Positions 35,547 to 44,876 of a stretch of 64,000 nucleotides of DNA are shown here, piece after piece. Origin of the DNA: Streptomyces sp. ISL-98 (GTDB lineage Bacteria > Actinomycetota > Actinomycetes > Streptomycetales > Streptomycetaceae); NCBI RefSeq assembly GCF_018614055.1, contig NZ_JAGGPB010000035.1, forward strand, positions 62,001-126,000, read 5' to 3'. The first letter of the stretch is position 1, and every line of letters starts with the position of its first letter. Below the pieces are notes generated by a model, which was not told the origin of the DNA, ran no database searches, and was given only the letters and a program-made list of their open reading frames with translations. Position numbers and translations under genes: made by a program.

Positions 35547-36056
35547 CTAGAAGAGCTGGTCCTCGTGGGCCGTCGCACCGCTCTCGAACGCCAGCAGCCG
35601 CCGCTTCCGGTCCAGCCCGCCGCCATACCCCGTAAGGCTGCCCGCCGCGCCGATCACCCGATGGCACGGCACGACAATGCCCACCGGATTCTTCCCATTG
35701 GCCAGGCCGACCGCGCGCGAAGCCGCCGGGTTGCCGAGGCGTTCGGCCAGTTCGCCGTACGACCAGGTCTCGCCGTACGGGATCTGCTGGAGCATCGCCC
35801 AGACGCTGCGCTGGAACGGCGTGCCGGCCAGGCTCAGCTCAAGGTCGAACTCCGTCAGCTCGCCGGCGAAGTACGCGTCGAGCTGGCGGACGGTCTCGCC
35901 GAAGATCGCGGGCGCGGCGTCGCGGTCCCCGAAGGACTCCTCCGGCGGGCGGTGGCGCTGGCCTGTCATGTAGAGGCCGGAGAGCTTGCCGTCCGTGGCG
36001 ACGAGGGTGAGCGGACCGTACGGGCTGTCGATGACGGTGTGCTGCTTCGTGTTCAT
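35547..36056 (-). CDS. ogt: Methylated-DNA-protein-cysteine methyltransferase
   Basis: A 169-residue suicide repair protein that moves the methyl group from O6-methylguanine to its own Cys. The active site is NPVGIVVPCHRVIGAAG and the HTH wing is YGETWSYGELAERLGNPAASRAVG. ATG 36056 has AGAGGAGC upstream; longer in-frame starts run into the alkA gene and lack sites. It follows ada-alkA by 22 bases on the same strand, forming an alkylation-damage operon. Confidence 0.93.
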   Translation of the reverse strand: MNTKQHTVIDSPYGPLTLVATDGKLSGLYMTGQRHRPPEESFGDRDAAPAIFGETVRQLDAYFAGELTEFDLELSLAGTPFQRSVWAMLQQIPYGETWSYGELAERLGNPAASRAVGLANGKNPVGIVVPCHRVIGAAGSLTGYGGGLDRKRRLLAFESGATAHEDQLF

Positions 36057-36078
36057 GTACGCGCTCCTCTGCATGCCT

Positions 36079-37542
36079 CTATACGGGAAGGCAGTTGATG
36101 GGGTGGTCGTCGGTGGCCCACAGGTACTGGACCGCGTACGCACGCCAGGGCCGCCAGGCCGCCGCCCGTGCCGTGAACGCGGCCGGTGTCGACGGCAGCC
36201 CCAACTCCTGCGCCGCGCGCCGGATTCCGAGGTCGGTCGGCAGGAACGCGTCGGGGTCGCCGAGTGCACGCATCGCGATCACCTCGACCGTCCAGGGCCC
36301 GAACCCCGGCAGCGCCAGCAGCTGCGCGCGGGCCCGCTCCCAGTCGCTGTCGATGCCGACCTCGAGCGTGCCGTCGGCGAGCGACGAGACCAGCGTGGTG
36401 AGGGTGGTCCGCCGGCTGCGCGGCAGGGCCAGCGCCTCCGGATCGAGGTCGGCCAGGGCCGCCGCGTCCGGGAAGAGGTGCGTGAGACCGCCCCCGGGGT
36501 CGTCGACGGGGGTGCCGTGCGCGGTGACCAGGCGGGCGGCGTGCGTACGGGCGGCGGCCGTCGAAACCTGCTGGCCCAGCACGGCGCGTACCGCGAATTC
36601 CGCCGCGTCGGTGGTACGCGGAACCCGGCGCCCGGGAGCCTTGTCGACGAGCGGGGCGAGCACCGGGTCGGTGCGCAGGTGGTCGTCGACGGCGACCGGA
36701 TCAGCGTCGAGGTCGAGCAGCCGGCGGCACCGGCTGATGGCCATGGTCAGGTCGCGCAGGTCGGTGAGGGAGAGCAGGCAGGCGATGTGGTCGGGCTGCG
36801 GCGTGAGGGACGCGATGCCGTGCCCGTACGGCAGGTCGAGCGTGCGGCGGTAGGCGCCGTCGCGCCATTCCTCGACGCCGGGTACGGCGGTCGCGGCGAG
36901 GTGCCCGAACAGGTTCGTGGGGTTGAGCGGGGCGCGGAACGGCAGCCGCAGGGAGATCACACCGGGTGTCTGCGGCTGCTTCCTGCCGCGGGCGCGCAGT
37001 TCGCTCGGCGACAGCGCGAAGACCTCGCGGACCGTGTCGTTGAAGGTGCGCACGGACGCGAAACCGGCGGCGAAGGCGATGTCCGCCATGGCCAGCGGCG
37101 TCGTCTCGATGAGCAGGCGGGCGGTCTGGGCGCGCTGGGCGCGGGCCAGGGCGAGTGGTCCCGCGCCCAGCTCGGCGAGGAGCTGGCGTTCGATCTGCCG
37201 GGTGCTGTAGCCGAGGCGGGCGGCGAGCCCCGGCACGCCCTCGCGGTCGACGACACCGTCCCCAATGAGCCGCATGGCGCGGGCTACGACGTCGGCGCGG
37301 GCATTCCACTCCGGGGAGCCCGGGCTGGTGTCGGGACGGCAGCGCTTGCAGGCCCGGAAACCGGCCTGCTGGCAGGCGGCGGCGCTCGGCAGGAAGGTCA
37401 TGTTCTCGACCTTGGGCGGCACGACGGGGCAGCTCGGACGGCAGTAGATCCGGGTGGTCAGTACGGCGGTGAAGAACCACCCGTCGAAGCGGGCGTCCTT
37501 GGACTGCACGGCGCGTACACAGCGCTCGGTGTCGGTGTGCAT
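36079..37542 (-). CDS. alkA: Ada-AlkA fusion: methyl-sensing activator joined to 3-methyladenine DNA glycosylase
   Basis: A 487-residue bifunctional protein. Residues 1-75 are the Ada zinc domain (Cys34, Cys38, Cys65 and Cys68; Cys38 matches the methyl-accepting position of E. coli Ada). About 80-185 is an AraC-type DNA-binding domain (MADIAFAAGFASVRTFNDTVRE), and 190-487 is AlkA glycosylase with the helix-hairpin-helix LPGFGPWTVEVIAMRALG and catalytic Asp in PTDLG. It would sense methyl phosphotriesters, activate its own operon and excise alkylated bases. This domain order is known in actinobacteria. The start is ATG 37542. Confidence 0.92.
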   Translation of the reverse strand: MHTDTERCVRAVQSKDARFDGWFFTAVLTTRIYCRPSCPVVPPKVENMTFLPSAAACQQAGFRACKRCRPDTSPGSPEWNARADVVARAMRLIGDGVVDREGVPGLAARLGYSTRQIERQLLAELGAGPLALARAQRAQTARLLIETTPLAMADIAFAAGFASVRTFNDTVREVFALSPSELRARGRKQPQTPGVISLRLPFRAPLNPTNLFGHLAATAVPGVEEWRDGAYRRTLDLPYGHGIASLTPQPDHIACLLSLTDLRDLTMAISRCRRLLDLDADPVAVDDHLRTDPVLAPLVDKAPGRRVPRTTDAAEFAVRAVLGQQVSTAAARTHAARLVTAHGTPVDDPGGGLTHLFPDAAALADLDPEALALPRSRRTTLTTLVSSLADGTLEVGIDSDWERARAQLLALPGFGPWTVEVIAMRALGDPDAFLPTDLGIRRAAQELGLPSTPAAFTARAAAWRPWRAYAVQYLWATDDHPINCLPV

Positions 37543-37592
37543 GGCTCAAGCATCGGGCACGCCCGATGGCTTTGACTGGCGAAAATCCGACA

Positions 37593-38114
37593 TCAAGGTG
37601 TCTCTGCCAGGGCCCTCTCGAACTCCCCGTAGGCAGCCTCGTCGAACAGCACGAACCGCACCTCGGCGACCGGCTGGTCCGCCGCCTCCCGGACCGTACG
37701 GACGGCGATACGCGCACCGTCGTCCATCGGCCAGCCGTAGACACCGGTGGAGATGGCGGGGAACGCGACGGTGGTGGCCCCCAACTCCCGCGCCACGCGC
37801 AGGGATTCGCGGTAGCAGGAGGCGAGCAGCTCCGACTGGTCCCGGTCGGCCTGCCAGACAGGGCCGACCGTATGGATCACCCATTGGGCATTCAGCCGCC
37901 CCGCCGTGGTGGCGACGGCCTGGCCGGTCGCCAGCCCCTTCCCGTAGTGGGAGGCGCGCAGCTTGCGGCACTCGGCGAGGATCTCCGGGCCGCCCTTCCG
38001 GTGAATGGCACCGTCTACGCCGCCACCGCCCAGCAGGGAGGAGTTGGCGGCGTTGACGATGGCGTCGACGTGCTGCTCGGTGATGTCACCGCGTACGAGA
38101 GTGATGGCCGTCAT
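37593..38114 (-). CDS. Macrodomain protein, O-acetyl-ADP-ribose deacetylase type
   Basis: A 173-residue stand-alone macrodomain (MacroD/YmdB class). I-T-L-V-R-G-D-I-T starts the fold, NAANSSLLGGGGVDGAIH is the ADP-ribose loop with the catalytic Asn/Asp, and FPAISTGVYGWP is the phosphate loop. It hydrolyses O-acetyl-ADP-ribose and removes mono-ADP-ribose from acidic residues. ATG 38114. It lies 50 bases upstream of ada-alkA on the same strand, so it may be the promoter-proximal gene of the repair operon. Confidence 0.9.
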   Translation of the reverse strand: MTAITLVRGDITEQHVDAIVNAANSSLLGGGGVDGAIHRKGGPEILAECRKLRASHYGKGLATGQAVATTAGRLNAQWVIHTVGPVWQADRDQSELLASCYRESLRVARELGATTVAFPAISTGVYGWPMDDGARIAVRTVREAADQPVAEVRFVLFDEAAYGEFERALAETP

Positions 38115-38167
38115 GCACCCATCCTGCCCCTCCAGCCCCTCCAGCCCCTCCTGCCGCGTCCTGACGG

Positions 38168-39583
38168 TCAGGTCGCGCGCAGCCGCCGCCAGACCGCCTT
38201 CGCCGCGTTGTGGCCGGACATGCCGTGCACGCCGGGCCCTGGCGGGGTGGCCGACGAGCAGATGAAGACCGCCGGATGCGCTGTCGCGTACGGGAAGAGG
38301 GAGATCTTCGGCCGCAGCAGCAGCTGCAGCCCGGAAGCCGCACCGCAGGCGATGTCCCCGCCCACGTAATTGGCGTTGCGCGCGGCGAGCTCGGGCGGGC
38401 CTGCCGTGGCGCGGGCCAGGATCCGGTCGCGGAAGCCGGGGGCGAAGCGCTCGATCTGGCGCTCTATGGCGTCGGTGAGGTCGCCCTCCCAGGCGTGCGG
38501 GACATGGCCGTACGCCCAGAAGACGTGCTTGCCGTCCGGTGCCCGGGACGGGTCGACGAGACTGGGCTGCGCGGTGATCAGGAACGGCGTTTCGGGAGCC
38601 GTGCCGCCGGCCGCCTGCCGCAGCGCGGTGCCGATCTCGCGGCTGCTCGGCCCGACCTGGACCGTACCGGCCCGCCTCGGCTCCTCGGCCGTCCACGGAA
38701 CGGGCCCGTCCAACGCGTAATCGATCTTGAATACGCTCGCGCCGTACCGGTAGTTCTCGTACGCCCGGCCCAGACCGGCGATCCGGGCCAGCGCGGTGGG
38801 CGACGTGTCGAAAACGTAGGCGCGTGCGGGCGGCAGGTCGTCCAGCCGCTTCACCTCGTACCCGGTGTGCACCACCCCGCCCAGGTCACGCAGATACGCC
38901 GCGAGGGCGTCCGAGATCGACTGCGAGCCGCCGCGTGGGAGCGGCCAGCCCCCCGCGTGCGCGGCGAGCGCGAAGACGAGGCCGACGGCGCCGGTGGCGA
39001 TGCCGTCCAACGGGGCGATGACATGCCCGACGAGCCCGGCGAAGAGGGCACGCGCCCTGTCGTCGCGGAAGCGGCGCATCAACCAGGTGGAGGGCGGCAG
39101 CCCGTCGATCCCGAAGCGGGCCAGCGTCAGCGGATCGCGCGGCAGCGCGCTCAGCGGCAGCGACATGAAGTCCCGGGCCAGCGTGTCCCACTTCCCCCGG
39201 TACGGCGCGACGAGCCGCCGGTACGTCCCGGCGTCCCGCGACCCGAATGAAGCGGCCGTCTCGGCGACCGACCGGGACAGCACAGCGGCGCTGCCGTCGT
39301 CGAAGGGGTGCGCCATGGGCAGCTCGGGATGCAGCCACTCCAGCCCGTACCGGCCCAGCGGCATGGCTTTGAAGGCGGGCGAGCCCGCGCCCAGGGGGTG
39401 GACTGCGGAACAGGGGTCGTGCCGGAAGCCGGGCAGCGTGAGCTCCTCGGTTCTGGCTCCGCCCCCCACTGTGCCGGACGCCTCGAACACCTCCACCGAG
39501 AAGCCCCGGCGGGCAAGTTCGACAGCGGCGGTCAGTCCGTTGGGCCCCGCCCCCACGACGACAGCATCGAGCATCGACGGCAC
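38168..39583 (-). CDS. Phytoene-desaturase-like FAD-dependent oxidoreductase
   Basis: A 471-residue flavoprotein. The dinucleotide fold is AVVVGAGPNGLTAAVELARRG with the second half EVFEASGTVGGGART. The C-terminal CrtI-type segment appears as VYICSSATPPGPGVHGMSG. It belongs to the carotenoid oxidase / all-trans-retinol saturase group, but no carotenoid genes are nearby, so the substrate is open. The GTG start at 39583 follows AGGAGTCCGAAG. Confidence 0.85.
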   Translation of the reverse strand: MPSMLDAVVVGAGPNGLTAAVELARRGFSVEVFEASGTVGGGARTEELTLPGFRHDPCSAVHPLGAGSPAFKAMPLGRYGLEWLHPELPMAHPFDDGSAAVLSRSVAETAASFGSRDAGTYRRLVAPYRGKWDTLARDFMSLPLSALPRDPLTLARFGIDGLPPSTWLMRRFRDDRARALFAGLVGHVIAPLDGIATGAVGLVFALAAHAGGWPLPRGGSQSISDALAAYLRDLGGVVHTGYEVKRLDDLPPARAYVFDTSPTALARIAGLGRAYENYRYGASVFKIDYALDGPVPWTAEEPRRAGTVQVGPSSREIGTALRQAAGGTAPETPFLITAQPSLVDPSRAPDGKHVFWAYGHVPHAWEGDLTDAIERQIERFAPGFRDRILARATAGPPELAARNANYVGGDIACGAASGLQLLLRPKISLFPYATAHPAVFICSSATPPGPGVHGMSGHNAAKAVWRRLRAT

Positions 39584-39657
39584 CTTCGGACTCCTTCGTC
39601 AGCCGATGGCCTGGATCCCCAGGATATTCCGGAGCAGCTGCCGGGCGGCGCCCGGCC

Positions 39658-40467
39658 CTACGCGTCGCCGCCGAGGAGTCTCACGACCCGCTCCACCGTG
39701 GCCTCGTTTCGCCCGGCCGTGAACGGAAGGGCGTTGCCTCCGGTGATACGGAACCGCTCCCCCGCCAGCGTACGGTCCGTACCGCCCGCCTCCTCGACCA
39801 GCAGCAGCCCGGCAGCATGGTCCCAGGCCAGTTCCCAGGAGAAGGCGACCGCGTCCAACTCCCCCTTCGCCACGGCCAGATACTCGAGCCCGGCCGACCC
39901 GCACGGCCGCGCGTCGACGCCCTCGACGTTCAGCCCGAGCAGCGCACGCTTCTGATCCGGCGTCGTGTAGTCGGGGTGCGACGTGGCGACCCGCAGCGTC
40001 TCCCCGCCGGGCCCCAGGCGCAGCACCTCACCGTTCAGACGGGCCCCGCCGCCCCGGACGGCCACGGCCATCCAGTCGAGGGCCGGCGCATAGGTCCAGG
40101 AGGCCAGCACCTCGCCGCGGTGCGCCAGCGCGACCAGCGTGCAGAACCCGGGCTCTCCCCGCACGAACTGCCGCGTCCCGTCGACCGGGTCGACGATCCA
40201 CACCGGGGCGTCGCCGCGCAGGGCGTCGTACACCGACGGATCCGCGTGAACAGCTTCCTCCCCGACCACCACGGACCCCGGCAGCAGCCGCGTGAGGGAA
40301 GCGGTCAGGTGCTCCTCGGCCAGCCGGTCGGCCACGGTCACCAGGTCGTGCGGGCCGCTCTTCTCGACGATCTCGTGCGCGGCGAGCTGCCGGTACCGCG
40401 GCACGATCTCGGCGGCGGCCGCCTTGCGCACTGCCTCTTCGACGTCGGACAACTTGTCATCGATCAT
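39658..40467 (-). CDS. Inositol monophosphatase family phosphatase (HisN-like)
   Basis: A 269-residue Mg-dependent phosphomonoesterase. Both family motifs are present: W-I-V-D-P-V-D-G-T-R-Q-F (about 85-96) and W-D-H-A-A-G (about 203-208), with Glu in VVGEEA as the third metal ligand. Close relatives in actinobacteria are annotated as histidinol-phosphatase or inositol phosphatase; sequence alone does not choose. ATG 40467. It is divergent from the P450-like gene. Confidence 0.87.
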   Translation of the reverse strand: MIDDKLSDVEEAVRKAAAAEIVPRYRQLAAHEIVEKSGPHDLVTVADRLAEEHLTASLTRLLPGSVVVGEEAVHADPSVYDALRGDAPVWIVDPVDGTRQFVRGEPGFCTLVALAHRGEVLASWTYAPALDWMAVAVRGGGARLNGEVLRLGPGGETLRVATSHPDYTTPDQKRALLGLNVEGVDARPCGSAGLEYLAVAKGELDAVAFSWELAWDHAAGLLLVEEAGGTDRTLAGERFRITGGNALPFTAGRNEATVERVVRLLGGDA

Positions 40468-40702
40468 GCGTCCAGCAAAGCACGGACCGCTGACAACCAG
40501 TGGTGCTCCTGCCGCCCCGGTACGTAACCCCGCATTCCCCCGGGGTTGGCCGTCGGCGGTTCCCCGCACCGCACTTCGACACTCCCAGTAACCGTTCGCA
40601 ATACAGAGAGTTATGAGCGGTGGACGCCGCTGGGCGGTCGGCACGTACACCTCCCTCGCCCGCCGGGACCAGTCGCGACGACACACACGGGAAGGTGATG
40701 GC

Positions 40703-41770
40703 GTGCTCACGTCGACCTCAACGGGCAGGCAGGACGCCCCCACAGCGCCGGGACGCATCCCCGGCCTCGGGCACACGCGGGCGCTGCTGCGAGATCCCGT
40801 GGGGTTCATCGGGTCGCTGTCGCCGGTCGGCGGAGTGGTCCGGATCCACCTGGGCACGCGCAGGGTGTGTGTGGTCACCGACCCCGCCCTCGTGCACGCC
40901 CTGCTGGTGACATGCGCCGACGGCTGCCCTGCGCAGGACACCCTCAAGACGGCTTTCGCCCCGGCACGCATGGCGGCGTACGTGCCGGTCGTCCAGAAGG
41001 TGACGCGCGAGCGCGTCGACCGCTGGCAGCGGGGGCAAGTCCTCGATGTCGCCGAGGAGATGAACCGGCTGGCGCTGGAGATCGTCGCCCGGGCCCTGTT
41101 CGACACCCGGCTCAGGGACGAAGGCTTCGCCGCCTTCCACCGTGCCCTGCCGGACCTGGTGAAGGGGCGGATCGTCCGGTTGCTGTATCCGCGCCCCTCG
41201 CTCGCCCGCCTGTCGCTGCCGGTCAACCGCCGGTTCGACGCCGCCGTCCGCGCGCTCGGTGAAGTCGTCGACCGGACGGTGAGCGGCCCGCTGCTGCACA
41301 GCGCCGCCGAGACCATGTCCGCCACCTTGACCCGGCTGTTCGACGAGTTGCTGAGACAACGCGACGTCATGTCCCGGATCGTCGCCGAGCTCGAAAGTCA
41401 ACTCGGATCGGACGAGCACGACTTGACCATGGGCGCGATCGAGCACCTGCCGTACACCCGCAGCGTGGTGCAGGAAGTGGTACGGCTGCACACGCCGGAC
41501 GAGTTCCTGCTGACCACGGCGGGCCAGGACGTGGGGCTCGGGCCGTACCGCATCCCCGCCGGTACGGAACTGCTGTACAACCGCACCGCCCTGCACCGCG
41601 CCCCGGCGCTGTATCCCGACCCGCAGCGCTTCAGACCCGACCGCTGGAAGGACATGTCCATCGGCGGAGGCTTCGCCGGTGCGGAGCTGGCGGTCGTCGT
41701 GGCAACCGTTCTGCGCACGTGGCAGCCGATCACGGTCTCTGGTGGGCCTTGGGGTCGTATTCGGCTGTGA
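40703..41770 (+). CDS. P450-fold protein lacking the haem-ligand loop
   Basis: A 355-residue protein clearly derived from a cytochrome P450: PGRIPGLGHTRALLRDPVGF at the N-terminus, an AAETMSATLTRLFDEL I-helix, the K-helix ExxR as Q-E-V-V-R-L-H and FRPDRW. The Cys loop FGxGxHxCxG is absent: FRPDRWKDMS runs straight into GGGFAGAELAVVVATVLRTW. The C-helix W/HxxxR haem contact and part of the G-H region also look deleted. It therefore should not bind haem in the usual way. No frameshift or internal stop is visible. GTG 40703 has GGGAAGG seven bases upstream. The last 41 bases overlap the convergent TIR gene. It may be a scaffold or partner protein, or a decaying gene. Confidence 0.75.
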   Translation: MLTSTSTGRQDAPTAPGRIPGLGHTRALLRDPVGFIGSLSPVGGVVRIHLGTRRVCVVTDPALVHALLVTCADGCPAQDTLKTAFAPARMAAYVPVVQKVTRERVDRWQRGQVLDVAEEMNRLALEIVARALFDTRLRDEGFAAFHRALPDLVKGRIVRLLYPRPSLARLSLPVNRRFDAAVRALGEVVDRTVSGPLLHSAAETMSATLTRLFDELLRQRDVMSRIVAELESQLGSDEHDLTMGAIEHLPYTRSVVQEVVRLHTPDEFLLTTAGQDVGLGPYRIPAGTELLYNRTALHRAPALYPDPQRFRPDRWKDMSIGGGFAGAELAVVVATVLRTWQPITVSGGPWGRIRL

Positions 41771-44700
41771 CCGGACCGCGCAGGCGCGGGCGCTCGACCG
41801 AACTGCCGCCGCTCGGCGGGTAGACCTCGGAATGGCGCAGAAACTGCTGGGCGGCGGACTCCACGACCTGCGGCAGGATCTGGGCGAACGCCTCCATGGA
41901 CGTAATGCCCCTGGCCGCCGCTCTGCTGGCCGCACGGCCCTGCCTCAGCATGGTCGGCAAGGTCACCTCCATCAGCTCGGTCAGCTCGGCTTCGGCGGCT
42001 CTGCTCTGGTGATCTGCCCGGTTCCAGGGGACGACGACGCTCGTCCAGGGCTGCGGCTCGGCGTCGAAAGCGGCGAGCCGCTCGCGCAGTGCGTCGTCGC
42101 GCAGCGCCCAGCGGTCGACGAGCAGGATCTCCGGAGTGAGCGGCGGCTGCCGTTTGTCGAGGGGCTGAGCCTCGCCGAGCGTGGAGACGGTCACCCGGTA
42201 GTTCAGCGCACGTACCAGGTCCTGCGCGGTGTCCGCCAACGGCCTTGCCGACTCCGGGTGGTAGGGATTCCAGTCCTGCGGCCCGGCACCGTAGTAGTCG
42301 GGACTGCGCCCTTCGGGCAGACTGTCGCGGCCCGGGGCCGCCACGGTGATCTGCATCTTCTGGGTACCTGCTGCGCGGGGGCTGCCGAAGGCGCTGGGAA
42401 CCTGCCGGTAGTCCACGGGCTGTCCGGCGGGAAGGTCAGCATGCTCGGCAACACTGACGATGCGCTTGGCGAGTTCGTAGACGGCCCGTTCGTACTCCTC
42501 GGCAAAGATCCGGAGTTTGATCAGCCCGTACAGCCCGTCGGTGACATAGCGGTCCCCGAACGCCCGGTGATTGAACTGCAACCGTTCCGCCGGCGCCGGA
42601 AGTTGTTCGGGCGGGGTCGGCACCCAGAGGGCAGGCACGATCGCCTCCGCCGGGCGTGCCGACCTGGCCCGGTGGTGAATGGCCCGCTGGGCGAAGACGA
42701 ACCACTCCTTGCCGCACATCTCACTCGCGAAGTAGCGCGGGGAGAACAGCGGCACGAACACCTTGCATTCAGCGAGGACTTGGCCCATCCGCTCCGACCA
42801 GCCCTCGCCCGACCGTATCTCCCGGTCCATGAAGCCGGCAGGCGTACCGGCCGGGAGGTCCGTCATGGCCATCACATGCCCGCACAGGTCCCGGAAGAGC
42901 CGCTCGACCCACATGTCCGGGTCGGGGCCGCCCGCCCCGTACCTCGGGGTGTGGGCGTAGCTCAGGAAGAAGTACGGCCGCTGCTCCGTGCCACGCCGTC
43001 GTCCGGGTTCGCGCGGCGGCCGCGGCGATTCCCGGGGGCTGTCCGCACCGACGGGGGGCGGCTGCTCGGGGGCGGGCTTGGCGGCAAGGTCGGCCGGGAC
43101 GTCGCTGATCGGCTGCTGAGCCGGTGCGTCGACAAGCCGGAACTGCCTGCCGTCCGGGCCGTCGACGAAGGGCTGGATCCGCTCGGGATCCGGCTGCGGC
43201 TGCGGGGCAGGGGCGGGCGTCTGCCGCCGTACGGCCCTCTGCTCCGTCGCTCCCTGGGATTCGGCCACCTGAACCGCCTCGACCGGCGCCTCCTCCGCCG
43301 CCATCCCCAGCGCCCGCAGCGTCTGGAGGGACGCCTCGGCGAAGGGCGAGCGGCCCGCCGCTACGGCGGCCCTTCCCCGTACGCCGGGCACGACGGCCGG
43401 GAGCGTGCACAACGGCTCCGCGTCCATGGCGCTGTACCGCTCCAGCGCGTCGTAGAAGCGCCAGAGGTCGCGCTCGCCCAGCCGCGGTTCGAGCTGCTCG
43501 CGTACGCCGCTGCGGAAGCGGAGTGCCGGCCCTTCGGTCCCCGCGTTCGCGGCGTCCCCGGCGGTCCCGGCGGTCCCGCTGTCCGCGAACGTGACCAGGC
43601 CACCGACCACGAACTCCGCCAGATCGGCCGTCGTGGCCTCCGGGACAAGTTCGTGCTGGATGAGCCGGAGCAGGGGGAGCTTCACCTCCTCGTACGGCGA
43701 GCAGAGTACGGCCAGGCGCGCGGCCGCCGGCGAGGCCCGCAACAGGAACGACTCGGCCGCCGTCCGCGCGTCCACCGGAGCCGGAGCCCCCTGCGCCGCC
43801 GCGCGGTCGACCACCCCCGGAGCGGGCAGCAGCAGCGCCTCGCAACCGGCGGGGTCCGCCCGCATGAGCGTGCGCGCCCAGTTGCCCACCGCGCGCGGCG
43901 ACAGCGACACGGCCGGCACGGCCAGCCACTCCTTCCCCGGTGCTGTGGCGGCGGGAAATGCCTCCTCCATCAGGGGCGGGGGTGTGAAGCGCAGTCGTGA
44001 GTTGCGTACGCCGGGGCGCCCCGGCGAGGTGACCCGTACGGCGGGCAGGTCGAGGCCTACGGTCCGCCAGGTCCTCGGCGGCAGCGGGTTGACGAGGACG
44101 GTGGGCATGGCTTTGGCCCAGCCGTGGAGGCGGCGCCACAGCCGTTCGTCGCGCCAGGCGGCCGATGCGCAGTCCGAGACGACGAGCGTCAGCCGGCGCG
44201 GCTGGGAGGACCGGGAGCCGCCTTCCGGGACCCGCTGCCCGAGCGGGCCGTGCAGTGCGGAGGCCGTGGAGGCCGTGTGCTGGGTGTTGAGGTCCCAGAC
44301 CCGCAGGGTGCGGAAGATCCCGGCCCGCGACAGGAGCCTGAGCAGCTCGGCGGTCGTGTCGCCCCATACGGCCATGGTGGCCGAACGGTCGACGACGACC
44401 GTGCCGTCGAACCACCGTTCCGGCGCGGGGCGGAACGCCGGGATGAGCTCGCCGCTGCGCGCGTAGTCGGAGACCGTCGCGGTCATGTCGAGCCGCATCC
44501 GGCGCCCCTGCGGCCAGGAGCGTTTCAACGGCCGCAGCGAACGGGTCAGTTCACGGGCGCCCGGCAGGGCGCGGCCACGCGGAAGCGAGACCGGGTATGC
44601 GGGGCTTACGGCGGTGTCGCCTCGCCCGGCCGGGTCGTACAGGGGCAGGCGTTGCGGGTCGGGGTCCTGCCCGGCGTCCGGTTCCCGGCGGTGCTCCGGC

Positions 44701-44876
44701 TGTTCGGCGGTCCGCCCACCGGCTGCCTCCCGGCGTGCCCCCTCGCCCCGGATGCCGGACGGCCGCCCCTGGAAGGCCGCCAGCCACAGCACCTCGGCGA
44801 TGGACAGGGTGTCCATGTCCATGCCGAGCCCGTGCAGCGCCCCGACGACCCGGTCCAGCGGGTCGTGCTCAGGCAC
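41730..44876 (-). CDS. SAV_2336-type vWA-like protein fused to an FxsC-type TIR domain
   Basis: A 1048-residue protein, last in the four-gene conflict operon. Residues 1-40 match SAV_2336-type N-termini (LGMDMDTLSIAEVLWLAA). About 155-260 looks like a vWA domain with a MIDAS-like D-R-S-A-T at 163-167. A Pro-rich linker (550-630) follows. About 633-800 is a TIR fold of the FxsC type: RPYFFLSYAHTPRYG, then FMDREIRSGEGWSERM (probable catalytic Glu686) and VFVPLFSPRYF. About 840-1020 is the FxsC C-terminal region. TIR enzymes consume NAD, which would make this the toxic effector. The GTG start lies within the moxR end (8-base overlap). No FxsA or FxsB partner is seen. Confidence 0.8.
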   Translation of the reverse strand: MPEHDPLDRVVGALHGLGMDMDTLSIAEVLWLAAFQGRPSGIRGEGARREAAGGRTAEQPEHRREPDAGQDPDPQRLPLYDPAGRGDTAVSPAYPVSLPRGRALPGARELTRSLRPLKRSWPQGRRMRLDMTATVSDYARSGELIPAFRPAPERWFDGTVVVDRSATMAVWGDTTAELLRLLSRAGIFRTLRVWDLNTQHTASTASALHGPLGQRVPEGGSRSSQPRRLTLVVSDCASAAWRDERLWRRLHGWAKAMPTVLVNPLPPRTWRTVGLDLPAVRVTSPGRPGVRNSRLRFTPPPLMEEAFPAATAPGKEWLAVPAVSLSPRAVGNWARTLMRADPAGCEALLLPAPGVVDRAAAQGAPAPVDARTAAESFLLRASPAAARLAVLCSPYEEVKLPLLRLIQHELVPEATTADLAEFVVGGLVTFADSGTAGTAGDAANAGTEGPALRFRSGVREQLEPRLGERDLWRFYDALERYSAMDAEPLCTLPAVVPGVRGRAAVAAGRSPFAEASLQTLRALGMAAEEAPVEAVQVAESQGATEQRAVRRQTPAPAPQPQPDPERIQPFVDGPDGRQFRLVDAPAQQPISDVPADLAAKPAPEQPPPVGADSPRESPRPPREPGRRRGTEQRPYFFLSYAHTPRYGAGGPDPDMWVERLFRDLCGHVMAMTDLPAGTPAGFMDREIRSGEGWSERMGQVLAECKVFVPLFSPRYFASEMCGKEWFVFAQRAIHHRARSARPAEAIVPALWVPTPPEQLPAPAERLQFNHRAFGDRYVTDGLYGLIKLRIFAEEYERAVYELAKRIVSVAEHADLPAGQPVDYRQVPSAFGSPRAAGTQKMQITVAAPGRDSLPEGRSPDYYGAGPQDWNPYHPESARPLADTAQDLVRALNYRVTVSTLGEAQPLDKRQPPLTPEILLVDRWALRDDALRERLAAFDAEPQPWTSVVVPWNRADHQSRAAEAELTELMEVTLPTMLRQGRAASRAAARGITSMEAFAQILPQVVESAAQQFLRHSEVYPPSGGSSVERPRLRGPVTAEYDPKAHQRP

